Source: Agrobacterium vitis
GTDB lineage: Bacteria; Pseudomonadota; Alphaproteobacteria; Rhizobiales; Rhizobiaceae
Assembly: GCF_014926405.1 (NCBI RefSeq)
Contig: NZ_JACXXJ020000004.1
Span: 124,001-188,000 of the forward strand
Direction of reading: 5' to 3'
DNA: 64,000 nucleotides
The first letter of the stretch is position 1, and each line of letters opens with the position of its first letter. Below are positions 1 through 7,897 of this stretch, piece by piece. The notes beneath the pieces were generated by a model. The model did no database searches. It was not told the DNA's origin and worked only from the letters and a program-made list of their open reading frames with translations. The position numbers and the translations under genes are program-made.

Positions 1-75
1 GCCCATGCGCCGCGCGGTGCGGATGATGCGGCAGGCGATTTCGCCGCGATTGGCGATCAGGATTTTCTTGAACAT
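1..75 (-). CDS. Methylcrotonyl-CoA carboxylase, biotin carboxylase subunit (N-terminus only)
   Basis: Only the first 25 codons are in the window; the gene runs off the left edge. The start [17 protein letters not shown] is the hallmark N-terminus of biotin carboxylase subunits, which use ATP and bicarbonate to carboxylate biotin. It starts 12 bases after the hydratase stop and follows the carboxyltransferase gene on the same strand, so it is read as the alpha subunit of the same acyl-CoA carboxylase in leucine/isovalerate breakdown. Another acyl-CoA carboxylase alpha subunit, such as geranyl- or propionyl-CoA, cannot be excluded from this fragment. Confidence 0.85.
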   Translation of the reverse strand, partial: MFKKILIANRGEIACRIIRTARRMG

Positions 76-86
76 GGTTTGATCCT

Positions 87-887
87 TCACCCTTGTGACC
101 GATCCGCTATCCAGCCGGGTTTGCGTTTTTCGAGAAAGGCCGAAAGACCCTCGCGTGCTTCATCGCTGCCTCGGCGGACCGCAATCAGCTCGGCCGTCTC
201 AGACACCAGCGCGTCATCGAAACGACGGCCGGAAATCTGCGTGATCAACGCCTTCCCCTCTGTTACCGCACCCGGTGCACCTTTCAGCACATCGGCAACA
301 ATCCGCGCCACAGCAGCGTCAAGGCCATCCTTTTCGGCAATCTCGTGCACAAGGCCCAGCGCATGTGCCTGCCCAACCCCCATCCGCTCCCCGGTGAGGA
401 AATAGCGGCGGCACTGACGTTCCCCAATCGCCGCAGCAACCAGCGGGCTGATGACAGCAGGGATCAGCGCGAGGCGAACCTCAGAGGTCGCAAACACGGC
501 ATCGGGAGCGGCGATAGCGATGTCGCAGGCCGCCACCAGCCCCATTCCACCGCCAATGGCAGCGCCTTGAATGCGGGCAATCAGCGGCTTGGGGCAATTG
601 CGCAGCGCCATGAACATGCGCCCCATAGCGGCTGCATCCGCTGCATTGTCCGCAACGCTGGCCGCACCTTGGCGCTTCATCCACGCAAGGTCAGCGCCTG
701 CGGAAAAACTGGCCCCACGACCCGCCAGCACAAGGACGCGCACGCTGTCGTTCTCAGACAATGTTTCAATAGCCAGCGTCATTTCCTGAATGAGCATCTC
801 ATCGAAGGCATTGTGCCGATCTGGCCGGTTCATCCACACTGTTGCGACCGCGCCGTTCAATTCGAGATCAAGGGTTTTATAGATCAT
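87..887 (-). CDS. Enoyl-CoA hydratase family protein, probable methylglutaconyl-CoA hydratase
   Basis: This 266-residue crotonase-fold protein should hydrate 3-methylglutaconyl-CoA to HMG-CoA, the step after methylcrotonyl-CoA carboxylation. Visible family blocks are [15 protein letters not shown] and [17 protein letters not shown] (the oxyanion-hole loops and CoA-binding region). The open frame extends to 1253, but that extension overlaps the carboxyltransferase gene antisense to nothing useful; the start [12 protein letters not shown] at 887 gives the usual family length. It lies 7 bases downstream of the carboxyltransferase stop and 12 bases upstream of the biotin carboxylase start, so the three are co-transcribed. 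The exact substrate is inferred from neighbours. Confidence 0.88.
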   Translation of the reverse strand: MIYKTLDLELNGAVATVWMNRPDRHNAFDEMLIQEMTLAIETLSENDSVRVLVLAGRGASFSAGADLAWMKRQGAASVADNAADAAAMGRMFMALRNCPKPLIARIQGAAIGGGMGLVAACDIAIAAPDAVFATSEVRLALIPAVISPLVAAAIGERQCRRYFLTGERMGVGQAHALGLVHEIAEKDGLDAAVARIVADVLKGAPGAVTEGKALITQISGRRFDDALVSETAELIAVRRGSDEAREGLSAFLEKRKPGWIADRSQG

Positions 888-894
888 GGCAATC

Positions 895-2493
895 TCACAT
901 GCGGAAAAGGCCGAAGCGGGTTTCACCGATGGGCGCATTGAGCCCCGTTGACAGGGAAAGGCCAAGAACCCGGCGGGTTTGCGCTGGGTCAATGATGCCG
1001 TCATCCCATAAACGGGCGGTCGAATAATAGGGGTGGCCCTGCCGTTCGTACTGGGCGCGGATGCCGTTTTTGAACGCATCTTCCTCTTGCTGTGGCCATG
1101 TTTCGCCTTTGGCGGCAACGCCGTCACGTCGAAGTGTGGCCAGAACGGACGCCGCCTGATCGCCACCCATGACGCTGATCCGCGCATTGGGCCACATCCA
1201 CAGAAAGCGGGGGCTGTAGGCGCGCCCGCACATGCCATAATTTCCGGCACCAAAGCTGCCGCCGATAACGAGTGTGAGTTTTGGAACAGCGGCGGTGGCC
1301 ACCGCCGTCACCAGTTTTGCGCCGTGCTTGGCAATGCCCTCATTTTCATAAGCGCGCCCGACCATAAAGCCGGTAATGTTTTGCAAAAACAGCAGCGGAA
1401 TTCGGCGCTGAACGCAAAGCTCAATAAAATGCGCCCCCTTCAGCGCGGCTTCCCCAAACAATATGCCATTGTTGGCAATGATGCCGACCTGCATGCCATA
1501 GAGATGGGCAAAGCCCGTCACAAGCGTTGTGCCATAGCGCGCCTTGAATTCATCGAAACGCGAACCGTCCACCAGACGGGCAATCACCTCACGCACATCA
1601 TAAGGCTTTCGCGTATCGGAGGGGATGATGCCGTAAAGCTCTTCGGCTGGATAAATCGGCTCGTCAAACTGGCTGGCGGCGTCTTCCTGCGCAGGCAATG
1701 TCGAGACGATCCGCCGGGCGATGTGAAGGGCGTGGGAATCATTTTCGGCCAAATGGTCGGCAACGCCGGAGATGCGGGTGTGCACATCGCCACCGCCAAG
1801 ATCTTCCGCCGTGACAATCTCACCGGTTGCCGCCTTCACCAATGGCGGGCCTGCGAGAAAGATTGTGCCCTGTTCGCGCACAATCACCGTCTCATCGCTC
1901 ATGGCGGGCACATAAGCTCCACCCGCTGTGCAGGACCCCATGACAACGGCGATCTGTGCAATGCCAGCCGCCGACATCTGCGCCTGATTGTAGAAGATGC
2001 GACCAAAATGATTTTCGTCGGGGAAAAACTCATCCTGGAGCGGCAGATAGCCACCGCCCGAATCCACAAGATAAAGGCAGGGAAGCCGGTTTTCCGCAGC
2101 AATTTTCTGGGCGCGCAGGTGCTTCTTCACCGTCATCGGATAGTAGGTGCCGCCCTTTACCGTCGCGTCATTGGCAACCACCATGCAGCGGCGGCCTTCG
2201 ACATTGCCAATACCTGCGACGATACCCGCAGAGGGGGCTTCGCCATCATAAAGGCCGTGGGCCGCAAGCTGACCAATCTCCAGAAATGGCGATCCGGGAT
2301 CAAGCAAGCGATCGATCCGCTCACGCGGCAGCAGCTTTCCGCGCCCGGTGTGGCGCCTGCGTGCCACCTCGCCACCACCCAGCGCCGCCTCAGCCGTTTT
2401 CAAGGCGAGATCGGCGACAGCGTCCGCCATCGCCTCGGCATTGGCGCGAAATTCTGCCGAGCCAGAGTTGATGCTTGTTGACAATGGATTCAC
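895..2493 (-). CDS. Methylcrotonyl-CoA carboxylase, carboxyltransferase (beta) subunit
   Basis: This 532-residue protein is a biotin-dependent acyl-CoA carboxyltransferase of typical beta-subunit length. The N-lobe has [14 protein letters not shown] and [15 protein letters not shown]; the C-lobe has [11 protein letters not shown] and a [16 protein letters not shown] block, all characteristic of methylcrotonyl-CoA carboxylase beta chains. It would transfer the carboxyl group from biotin to 3-methylcrotonyl-CoA in leucine catabolism. It is first in a minus-strand operon followed by the hydratase and the biotin carboxylase. No isovaleryl-CoA dehydrogenase lies beside it in this window. The promoter should lie in the 127-base gap shared with the divergent AraC regulator. 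Confidence 0.93.
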   Translation of the reverse strand: MNPLSTSINSGSAEFRANAEAMADAVADLALKTAEAALGGGEVARRRHTGRGKLLPRERIDRLLDPGSPFLEIGQLAAHGLYDGEAPSAGIVAGIGNVEGRRCMVVANDATVKGGTYYPMTVKKHLRAQKIAAENRLPCLYLVDSGGGYLPLQDEFFPDENHFGRIFYNQAQMSAAGIAQIAVVMGSCTAGGAYVPAMSDETVIVREQGTIFLAGPPLVKAATGEIVTAEDLGGGDVHTRISGVADHLAENDSHALHIARRIVSTLPAQEDAASQFDEPIYPAEELYGIIPSDTRKPYDVREVIARLVDGSRFDEFKARYGTTLVTGFAHLYGMQVGIIANNGILFGEAALKGAHFIELCVQRRIPLLFLQNITGFMVGRAYENEGIAKHGAKLVTAVATAAVPKLTLVIGGSFGAGNYGMCGRAYSPRFLWMWPNARISVMGGDQAASVLATLRRDGVAAKGETWPQQEEDAFKNGIRAQYERQGHPYYSTARLWDDGIIDPAQTRRVLGLSLSTGLNAPIGETRFGLFRM

Positions 2494-2620
2494 GCCCGGC
2501 CTCCTCTACCGCAAGCGTTTCCGCCGCGCCGGCAATTATTGACTTTGCGGCAGTCTAGCGATTGAAGATAGGCAAATCCCGTCAAAGAATTGATGGATAG
2601 TGCCAGAGGGAGGCAGGTGA

Positions 2621-3637
2621 ATGACGCAGGCGAGAACGCCCTCCGGCTTTGCATCGGCTATTGTTTTAGCCTATCAAAAGCGCGGGATGACAGCGCAGCC
2701 AGCGCTGCTCGCGGCAGGCATTGATCCCGCCACCCTGCATGCAGATGGCAGAATAACAGCCGATCAACTCGAACGCTTGTCAGATCACGCCATGCGCGAG
2801 CTGGACGATGAGGCGCTTGGCTGGTTTTCCCGTTGCCTGCCGTGGGGCAGTTATGGCATGCTGTGCCGCGCATCACTGCCCTCGACCACGCTGGGCATTG
2901 CCATCGCGCGATGGTGCCGCCATCATAACCTCATCACGCAGGATGTTACGCTCAGTCTCGAAACGGGACGCAATCTGGCTGAGGTTCGGATCGAAGAGAA
3001 AAGCGAACTTGGCGCGTTTCGTGAATTTTGTCTGGTCAGCCTGCTGCGCAATCTTCAGGGCGTGGCCTCGTGGCTCGGTGACACGCGCATTCCCTTAATT
3101 GATGTTGCGTTTCCATTCGACGCACCAGCGCATGCTGAGAGCTACCGCTATCTCTTCAATGGCCCTGCATCGTTTGGCGCAGATCATGCAAGCCTTCGTT
3201 TTGATGCGGCCTATCTGGGCCTGCCTGTCCTGCGCGATGATGCGGCCTTGAGACAAATGCTTCGGCGGCCTTTGCCGCTAATGGTGCTTCAATATCGGCG
3301 TGACCGTCTGCTCTCTCGCGAAATTCTTCGCTTGCTGAATGACATGCCAGCAGCAGGGGTTGATGACTTGGCCGAAAAGCTCAATCTGTCAACCCGCAGC
3401 CTGCACCGCCATATCAAGCAGGAAGGCACATCGTTTCAGGCGCTGAAAGATCTGTCGCGCCAACGTCTGGCAGAGCGACTGCTGGCTTCCACTCAGTGGC
3501 CGATCAAGCGCATTGCCCGCGAATGCGGCTTTGATGCAGAGGCAAGTTTTGTGCGTGCGTTCAAGTCCTGGACTGGCCAGACACCAAGGGCCTTCGCGGT
3601 GGCGGCAAGGCAGGGCACATCATCGCGCAAAGCGTGA
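2621..3637 (+). CDS. AraC family transcriptional regulator
   Basis: This is a 338-residue regulator. Residues about 20-200 resemble the 'arabinose-binding' N-terminal domain seen in OruR/ArgR-like AraC proteins (ALLAAGIDPATL, SYGMLCRASLPSTTLG). Residues about 235-330 form the AraC double helix-turn-helix (LAEKLNLSTRSLHRHIKQEG, then IARECGFDAEASFVRAFKSWTG). It starts 127 bases from the carboxyltransferase gene on the opposite strand, so it probably controls that leucine/isovalerate operon, and may also serve the acyl-CoA synthetase and aldehyde dehydrogenase downstream. The start is preceded by a GAGGGAGGCAGGTGA purine-rich stretch. Confidence 0.9.
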   Translation: MTQARTPSGFASAIVLAYQKRGMTAQPALLAAGIDPATLHADGRITADQLERLSDHAMRELDDEALGWFSRCLPWGSYGMLCRASLPSTTLGIAIARWCRHHNLITQDVTLSLETGRNLAEVRIEEKSELGAFREFCLVSLLRNLQGVASWLGDTRIPLIDVAFPFDAPAHAESYRYLFNGPASFGADHASLRFDAAYLGLPVLRDDAALRQMLRRPLPLMVLQYRRDRLLSREILRLLNDMPAAGVDDLAEKLNLSTRSLHRHIKQEGTSFQALKDLSRQRLAERLLASTQWPIKRIARECGFDAEASFVRAFKSWTGQTPRAFAVAARQGTSSRKA

Positions 3638-3740
3638 AAACTGTATCTCACCCCTGAGGCAGAATTCTCGTTGTCCGAATGCATCAATTCTTTGGCAGGA
3701 TTTGATCCTCATTCGGCTGTAGCTTTTGCGAAGATCAAGA

Positions 3741-3809
3741 CAGCCGCTTGGAGGAGCGGGCGGCTGCTATAGCGCCGCGCACCATACATGGTGCGCAAAG
3801 ATCGCTATA
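3741..3809. repeat. Tandem pair of imperfect hairpins downstream of the AraC gene
   Basis: Two stem-loops follow the AraC stop. The first pairs CAGCCGC (3741-3747) with GCGGCTG (3760-3766). The second is compound: TATAGCG (3768-3774) pairs with CGCTATA (3803-3809), enclosing GCGCACCAT (3777-3785) and ATGGTGCGC (3788-3796). Neither has a run of T typical of an intrinsic terminator. They may act as transcript ends or be a dispersed palindromic element of the kind common between rhizobial genes. Confidence 0.55.
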
Positions 3810-3823
3810 ACACTTTAAATTCG

Positions 3824-3875
3824 TTGCATAATTTTCTCTTTAAACCGTTTCAGATTTAAAGAGAAAATTATGCAA
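3824..3875. repeat. Perfect 21-bp inverted repeat
   Basis: TTGCATAATTTTCTCTTTAA plus one A (3824-3844) is matched exactly in reverse complement by 3855-3875, with a 10-base loop. The arms are much richer in A+T than their surroundings. It lies 13 bases before a small open frame and 130 bases before the acyl-CoA synthetase, so it could act as an operator, an mRNA stem in the leader, or a mobile-element end. Confidence 0.7.
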
Positions 3876-3888
3876 TGGGGAGGCTTAT

Positions 3889-3993
3889 ATGATCAGTTTT
3901 AGTGCCGCCGTCGTGTGCGGAAAAGGCGGAGCTTTGGCTATAGAAGGCGAAGCGCCCGTTGTGAAAGCCGTTCCCATTCCAGCCATGGCATAG
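3889..3993 (+). CDS. Small open frame upstream of acyl-CoA synthetase (34 aa, unrecognised)
   Basis: This 34-residue frame begins with ATG 5 bases after GGGGAGG, a strong ribosome-binding site, and stops 12 bases before the acyl-CoA synthetase start. The peptide begins MISFSAAVVCGKGGALAIEG and ends in a Pro/Val/Ala-rich tail. The first half resembles the opening strand of zinc alcohol dehydrogenases (AAV...G.PL.IE), so it may be a dehydrogenase remnant rather than a working leader peptide. It is too short to decide from sequence alone. Ribosomes leaving its stop could feed the GAGGGGGCG site of the next gene. Confidence 0.4.
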   Translation: MISFSAAVVCGKGGALAIEGEAPVVKAVPIPAMA

Positions 3994-4005
3994 AGGGGGC
4001 GAACA

Positions 4006-5508
4006 ATGCAACAATCCCGCATCAGCGATTTGGCGTATAACGCCGCCCGACGGTTTGGCGATAAGACGGCCTTGACCCTGCCGGGCCTGCGCGCCTTCAG
4101 CTTTCAAGAAATAGACGATCTGGCAGGGCGCATGGCCGGAGCGTTCGCGGCACGCGGTCTGCAAGCGGGCGATCGCATCGTGTTGCATTTGCCAAACGGC
4201 TGGCAATGGGTGGTTGCCTATCACGCCATCGCCAGACTCGGTGCGGTGGTCGTGCCTGCGAATTTTCTTCTGAGCGCTGACGAAGTCGCCTTCATTCTGG
4301 ACAATTCCGAGGCCGCTGCCCTGATTGTTCCTGCTGATCGCCGCGCATCATTCCAAACCAAAGCCCATGTTTTTACGCTTGGCGAGGCCCCGGAGGCTGA
4401 AGAACTCACAACACTTCTCGATGGAGCTTATAGGCTTCCAGTCGAGCGCCAGCCGGACGATCTCTTCACCATCGGCTATACCTCTGGCACAACCGGGCGT
4501 CCGAAAGGTGCCACAATGACCCATGCCGGGCTTTTTGCGAGTCTGGCGGGCACGGCCACCATACACGTGCGTCATAGTGAAGACGCCGTGCTGACCTCTC
4601 TGCCGTTTCCGCATGTTTACGGCAATATCGTCATGAATGCGACGTTCCTCGTCGGGTCGCGGCTGATTACCACGCCGCGCTTCGATGCCGCCGAGGCTTT
4701 GCGGCTGATCAGCGCGGAAAAAGCCACGCTTTTCGAGGGTGTGCCGACCATGTTCTACCAGATGCTCGCCCATCCGAACATTGCAAGCGCCGACCTGACA
4801 AGCCTGACGCGCTGCACCGTTGGCGGACAGACCATGCCGACTGCCAAGATTGATGCCGTGACAAGCCGCTTTGGCTGCCCGCTTCTGGAATTGTGGGGCA
4901 TGACCGAGGTTGCAGGCCCTGCCATCACGCACTCGCCCTACTGGAGCCCGCGCCCCGGATCAATCGGACTGCCGATGCCGGGTTTGGAGGTGCGCCTCGC
5001 CGATCTGGATGAGCCGACGCGCGAGGCCACGCCCGGCAGACCCGGTGAATTGCTGGTGCGTGGTGCCATGGTCACAAAGGGATATTGGCGCAACGAGGCT
5101 GCCACCATTGAGGCGATAGACACTGATGGCTGGTTTGCGACCGGCGACATCGCCCGCACCGACGCGGATGGCTATATCTTCGTCGTTGACCGCAAGAAGG
5201 ACATGATCATCACCGCCGGCTATAATGTGTATCCGGCGGAGCTTGAGCAGGTGATTGCCATGCATCCGGCTGTGGCCATGGTGGCTGTTGCTGGCATTGC
5301 CGATGAGGAAAAGGGTGAGATTGCCCAAGCCTTCGTTGTGCCTCACCGCGATGCGGCGTTGAGCGAGGAGGAGTTGCTCAACCACTGCCGCAAGCATCTG
5401 GCATCCTACAAGATTCCGCGACGGGTGATTTTCGTCGAAGATCTTCCGAAAAACAGCACCGGAAAAGTTCTACGCCGCTCGCTGCGAGAGGCTCGCGTCT
5501 CCGCCTGA
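4006..5508 (+). CDS. Acyl-CoA synthetase (class I adenylate-forming, FadD-like)
   Basis: This 500-residue AMP-binding enzyme would activate a carboxylic acid to its CoA thioester using ATP. Visible motifs are the P-loop YTSGTTGRPKGATMTH (about residues 163-178), ELWGMTEVAGPAITH (adenine-binding A5 region), GWFATGDIARTDADGY (the conserved TGD aspartate), DRKKDMIITAGYNVYPAELE, and the C-terminal catalytic lysine in NSTGKVLRRSLRE. The length fits short/medium- to long-chain acyl-CoA synthetases. It is followed 61 bases later by an aldehyde dehydrogenase on the same strand, suggesting aldehyde to acid to acyl-CoA conversion. The substrate is not predictable; aryl or branched acids are possible. 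Confidence 0.92.
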   Translation: MQQSRISDLAYNAARRFGDKTALTLPGLRAFSFQEIDDLAGRMAGAFAARGLQAGDRIVLHLPNGWQWVVAYHAIARLGAVVVPANFLLSADEVAFILDNSEAAALIVPADRRASFQTKAHVFTLGEAPEAEELTTLLDGAYRLPVERQPDDLFTIGYTSGTTGRPKGATMTHAGLFASLAGTATIHVRHSEDAVLTSLPFPHVYGNIVMNATFLVGSRLITTPRFDAAEALRLISAEKATLFEGVPTMFYQMLAHPNIASADLTSLTRCTVGGQTMPTAKIDAVTSRFGCPLLELWGMTEVAGPAITHSPYWSPRPGSIGLPMPGLEVRLADLDEPTREATPGRPGELLVRGAMVTKGYWRNEAATIEAIDTDGWFATGDIARTDADGYIFVVDRKKDMIITAGYNVYPAELEQVIAMHPAVAMVAVAGIADEEKGEIAQAFVVPHRDAALSEEELLNHCRKHLASYKIPRRVIFVEDLPKNSTGKVLRRSLREARVSA

Positions 5509-5569
5509 GCGGTGGTCGGCATTTGTCAATATTTGCGCGTCTCACGCGCTGGAAACGGGAGGTTCCATT

Positions 5570-6997
5570 ATGCCTGTTAATTTCAATGGGGATTATACGA
5601 TGACCATCGACGGCAAGGCCGTCAGTGCGGCATCCAGCTTTGAGGTCTTCAACCCCGCCACCGAAGAGGTGATTGCCAAGGCCCCCGACGCCAGCCGTGA
5701 GCAGCTGGAGGCGGCCGTATCGGCAGCAAAGGCAGCCTTTCCGGCATGGTCGGCCCGCCCATTGAGCGAGCGTCAGGCCTTTGTTGCCCGCCTTGGCGAT
5801 GCAATCGAGGCCCATGCGGAAGAGTTCATGCGTCTTTTGACCCGGGAACAGGGCAAGGCGTTCAAGGGTGCTGAATGGGAGGTTGGCGGCTCTGCCATCT
5901 GGTGCCGGGAAATTGCCAAGCAGGAGTTGCCGCTTCACGTGGCTGAGAAAACCGATGGGCGCACGGTGGAGACACGGCGCGTTCCGCTCGGTGTCGTTGG
6001 CGGCATCACGCCATGGAATTTTCCGATCCTGCTGGCCGTGTGGAAGATCGCGCCTGCACTGGTTGCTGGCAACACCATGGTGTTGAAACCCTCGCCCTAT
6101 ACGCCTTTGTGCACACTGAAACTTGGCGAGATTGTCCGCGATATCCTGCCTCCGGGCGTGCTCAACATCCTCTCCGGTGGCAACGACCTCGGCTCTTGGC
6201 TGACGCAACATAAGGACATCAGCAAGATCAGCTTCACCGGCTCCACGGCCACGGGCCGCAAGATCATGGAGGCATGTTCAGGCAATCTTAAGCGCATCAC
6301 GCTGGAGCTTGGCGGCAACGACCCGGCCATTGTGCTGCCGGATGTCAACATCAAGGAAACCGCCGAAAAGCTATTCTGGGCGGCCTTCCAGAACAGCGCC
6401 CAATTCTGCGTCGCGGCCAAGCGGCTTTACATCCACGAAGACATTTATGACGAGCTGGCCGAAGCTCTTGTAGCCTATGCCAGAACCGTGAAAGTTGGCG
6501 ACGGTGCCGAACAGGGAACGGATCTCGGCCCTATTCAGAACCGCATGCAGTTTGAGAAGCTAAAAAACCTTTTGGCTGACGCAAAGGACAAAGGCCTCCA
6601 CTTCCTGCTGGGTGGTGAAGTTGAGGACGGCAAGGGCTTCTTCGTGCCTGTGACCATCATTGATAATCCACCGGAAGATAGCCGTGTGGTGGTCGAGGAA
6701 GCCTTTGGCCCTGTTCTGCCGCTTTTGAAGTTTAGGGATATCGATGATGTGATCCATCGCGCCAACAATACGGAATATGGCCTTGCCGCCTCCGTATGGG
6801 GCAAGGACATTGCTGCGGCACGCGGCATCGCCGAGCGGATCGAAGCCGGGACTGTCTGGGTCAACGAGATTCACAGCTTCTCGCCCCATGTGGCCTTTGG
6901 TGGTCACAAGCAATCCGGCATCGGTATTGAAAATGCCCTTGAAGGCCTCAGCGAATATACCAATTCGCAAACGCTCGTGATCAACGCAGCCGCCTGA
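5570..6997 (+). CDS. NAD(P)-dependent aldehyde dehydrogenase family protein
   Basis: This 475-residue enzyme oxidises an aldehyde to the acid. It shows the cofactor-binding block GGITPWNFPILLAVWKIAPAL, the lysine in TMVLKPSPYTP, the FTGSTATGRKIM Rossmann glycine motif, the general-base glutamate in LELGGNDPAIV and the catalytic cysteine in QNSAQFCVAAKR. The length is normal for the family. It starts MPVNFNGDYTM after GGGAGGTTCCATT, a good ribosome-binding site. It is probably co-transcribed with the preceding acyl-CoA synthetase. The product may feed that synthetase or the leucine/isovalerate enzymes on the other side of the AraC gene; the aldehyde itself is unknown. Confidence 0.92.
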   Translation: MPVNFNGDYTMTIDGKAVSAASSFEVFNPATEEVIAKAPDASREQLEAAVSAAKAAFPAWSARPLSERQAFVARLGDAIEAHAEEFMRLLTREQGKAFKGAEWEVGGSAIWCREIAKQELPLHVAEKTDGRTVETRRVPLGVVGGITPWNFPILLAVWKIAPALVAGNTMVLKPSPYTPLCTLKLGEIVRDILPPGVLNILSGGNDLGSWLTQHKDISKISFTGSTATGRKIMEACSGNLKRITLELGGNDPAIVLPDVNIKETAEKLFWAAFQNSAQFCVAAKRLYIHEDIYDELAEALVAYARTVKVGDGAEQGTDLGPIQNRMQFEKLKNLLADAKDKGLHFLLGGEVEDGKGFFVPVTIIDNPPEDSRVVVEEAFGPVLPLLKFRDIDDVIHRANNTEYGLAASVWGKDIAAARGIAERIEAGTVWVNEIHSFSPHVAFGGHKQSGIGIENALEGLSEYTNSQTLVINAAA

Positions 6998-7017
6998 ACG
7001 TTTCACCATCGGTATAG

Positions 7018-7047
7018 GCGCGGCTCGAAGAAGGCCGCGCTGCTTTA
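7018..7047 (+). terminator. Probable terminator after aldehyde dehydrogenase
   Basis: GCGCGGC (7018-7024) pairs with GCCGCGC (7034-7040) across a 9-base loop and is followed by TGCTTTA. The short U tract makes it a modest intrinsic terminator for the synthetase/dehydrogenase operon. Confidence 0.5.
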
Positions 7048-7227
7048 TGCGATAACGATTGATTGAGCGAAGTCGATTTCACGGCCATTGTGGGATCTGA
7101 TTGCAGGAAGTGCGAGATTGGCGCACGGGCCAAATGTCAATGTTTTGGATCTATGCTGCCAGGATCAAAAATAGGTTGATTGATTCAACTTGCCGCACAA
7201 ACATAACGCCGCCCGCATATCGGTAAG

Positions 7228-7523
7228 ATGAAGTTGAAAGTGGCGAACTGGGCGGAATATGAAGCCGGCCTTCGCCGCGTGGCAGTTTAACCCTTTGGGT
7301 AGCGCCAGAAGCGCTGGCGGGTTTGGCAGCCCCATGCCGCAAGGCGCATGGTGGCCAGCCGCGCTATATTGATCTGGCGATCGAAACCACGCCGATGCTG
7401 GGTATGAGATTCGAATTGTGTTTGCGCCAAGGGAAGGGTCTTTTGAACTCTGTTTCGGACATGATGGCGACGGATTTGGCTGTGCCCGAGCACACCACGC
7501 TAAGCCGGAGGGCCAGAATTTGA
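7228..7523 (+). pseudogene. IS5-type transposase N-terminal remnant, frameshifted
   Basis: The frame from ATG 7228 reads MKLKVANWAEYEAGLRR, a typical opening of alphaproteobacterial IS5-group transposases. It is then shifted and continues in another frame as RGSLTLWVAPEAL, GGQPRYIDLAIET and DLAVPEHTTLSRRARI before stopping. These blocks match the N-terminal half of that family, but the DDE catalytic half is missing after 7523. It is therefore a dead fragment. It lies 370 bases upstream of the P450 cassette and marks past insertion or recombination there. No terminal inverted repeats were found. Confidence 0.75.
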
Positions 7524-7771
7524 GAGCCATCAGTCAGAGGCAACGACCACCAGCCTTTGGCGACTGATCGGCGCGACAAACCGTCGAAAGCTCGGAAGCG
7601 GCCGGGGGCACTGCGCCTCTCGGAATTAAACTCATTGAGGACCCCGCACTCAAGTTTCTGGTTGACATCACAACTCATAACGGCACAACTTAGCGAGTTG
7701 CGAACGCAACTCGTGACGCCCTGACGCCTGAGGAGGAGGCGGGCGTCAACGAACGTTGGGAGGATTTCAAG
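7524..7771. other. Gap between transposase remnant and small open frame
   Basis: No gene or RNA was recognised here. CGAGTTGCG/CGCAACTCG (around 7693-7712) forms a short dyad. GAGGAGGAGGCGGGCGTC near 7729 and TTGGGAGGATTTCAAG just before 7772 look like ribosome-binding sites without a full-length gene behind them. This fits a recombination scar. The stretch may hold the promoter of the P450 operon, but no convincing -35/-10 pair was seen. Confidence 0.4.
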
Positions 7772-7897
7772 ATGAACATGATTACACGCGCCGTTTTTGC
7801 GGCCGCGATAGCCTTGCCATGCGCGAGCAACAGCTGGATTGACGCCCTCGAAGGTCGGCGGCAGCTGCTCCAAGGCGCGAGGAGGACATCGCTGTGA
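7772..7897 (+). CDS. Truncated signal-peptide-like open frame overlapping the P450 start
   Basis: ATG follows TTGGGAGGATTTCAAG, an excellent ribosome-binding site. The 41-residue product starts MNMITRAVFAAAIALPCASN, which looks like an export signal, then turns into an arginine-rich tail and stops at a TGA that overlaps the P450 GTG start. This pattern suggests the first codons of a secreted or periplasmic binding protein fused by deletion to unrelated DNA. It may now serve only to deliver ribosomes to the P450. No homologue was recognised. Confidence 0.4.
   Translation: MNMITRAVFAAAIALPCASNSWIDALEGRRQLLQGARRTSL

Noticed and set aside
1033..2481. Long plus-strand frame of 482 codons
   Set aside because: It lies entirely antisense to the carboxyltransferase gene, has no family resemblance or ribosome-binding site, and reflects third-position GC bias of the real gene.
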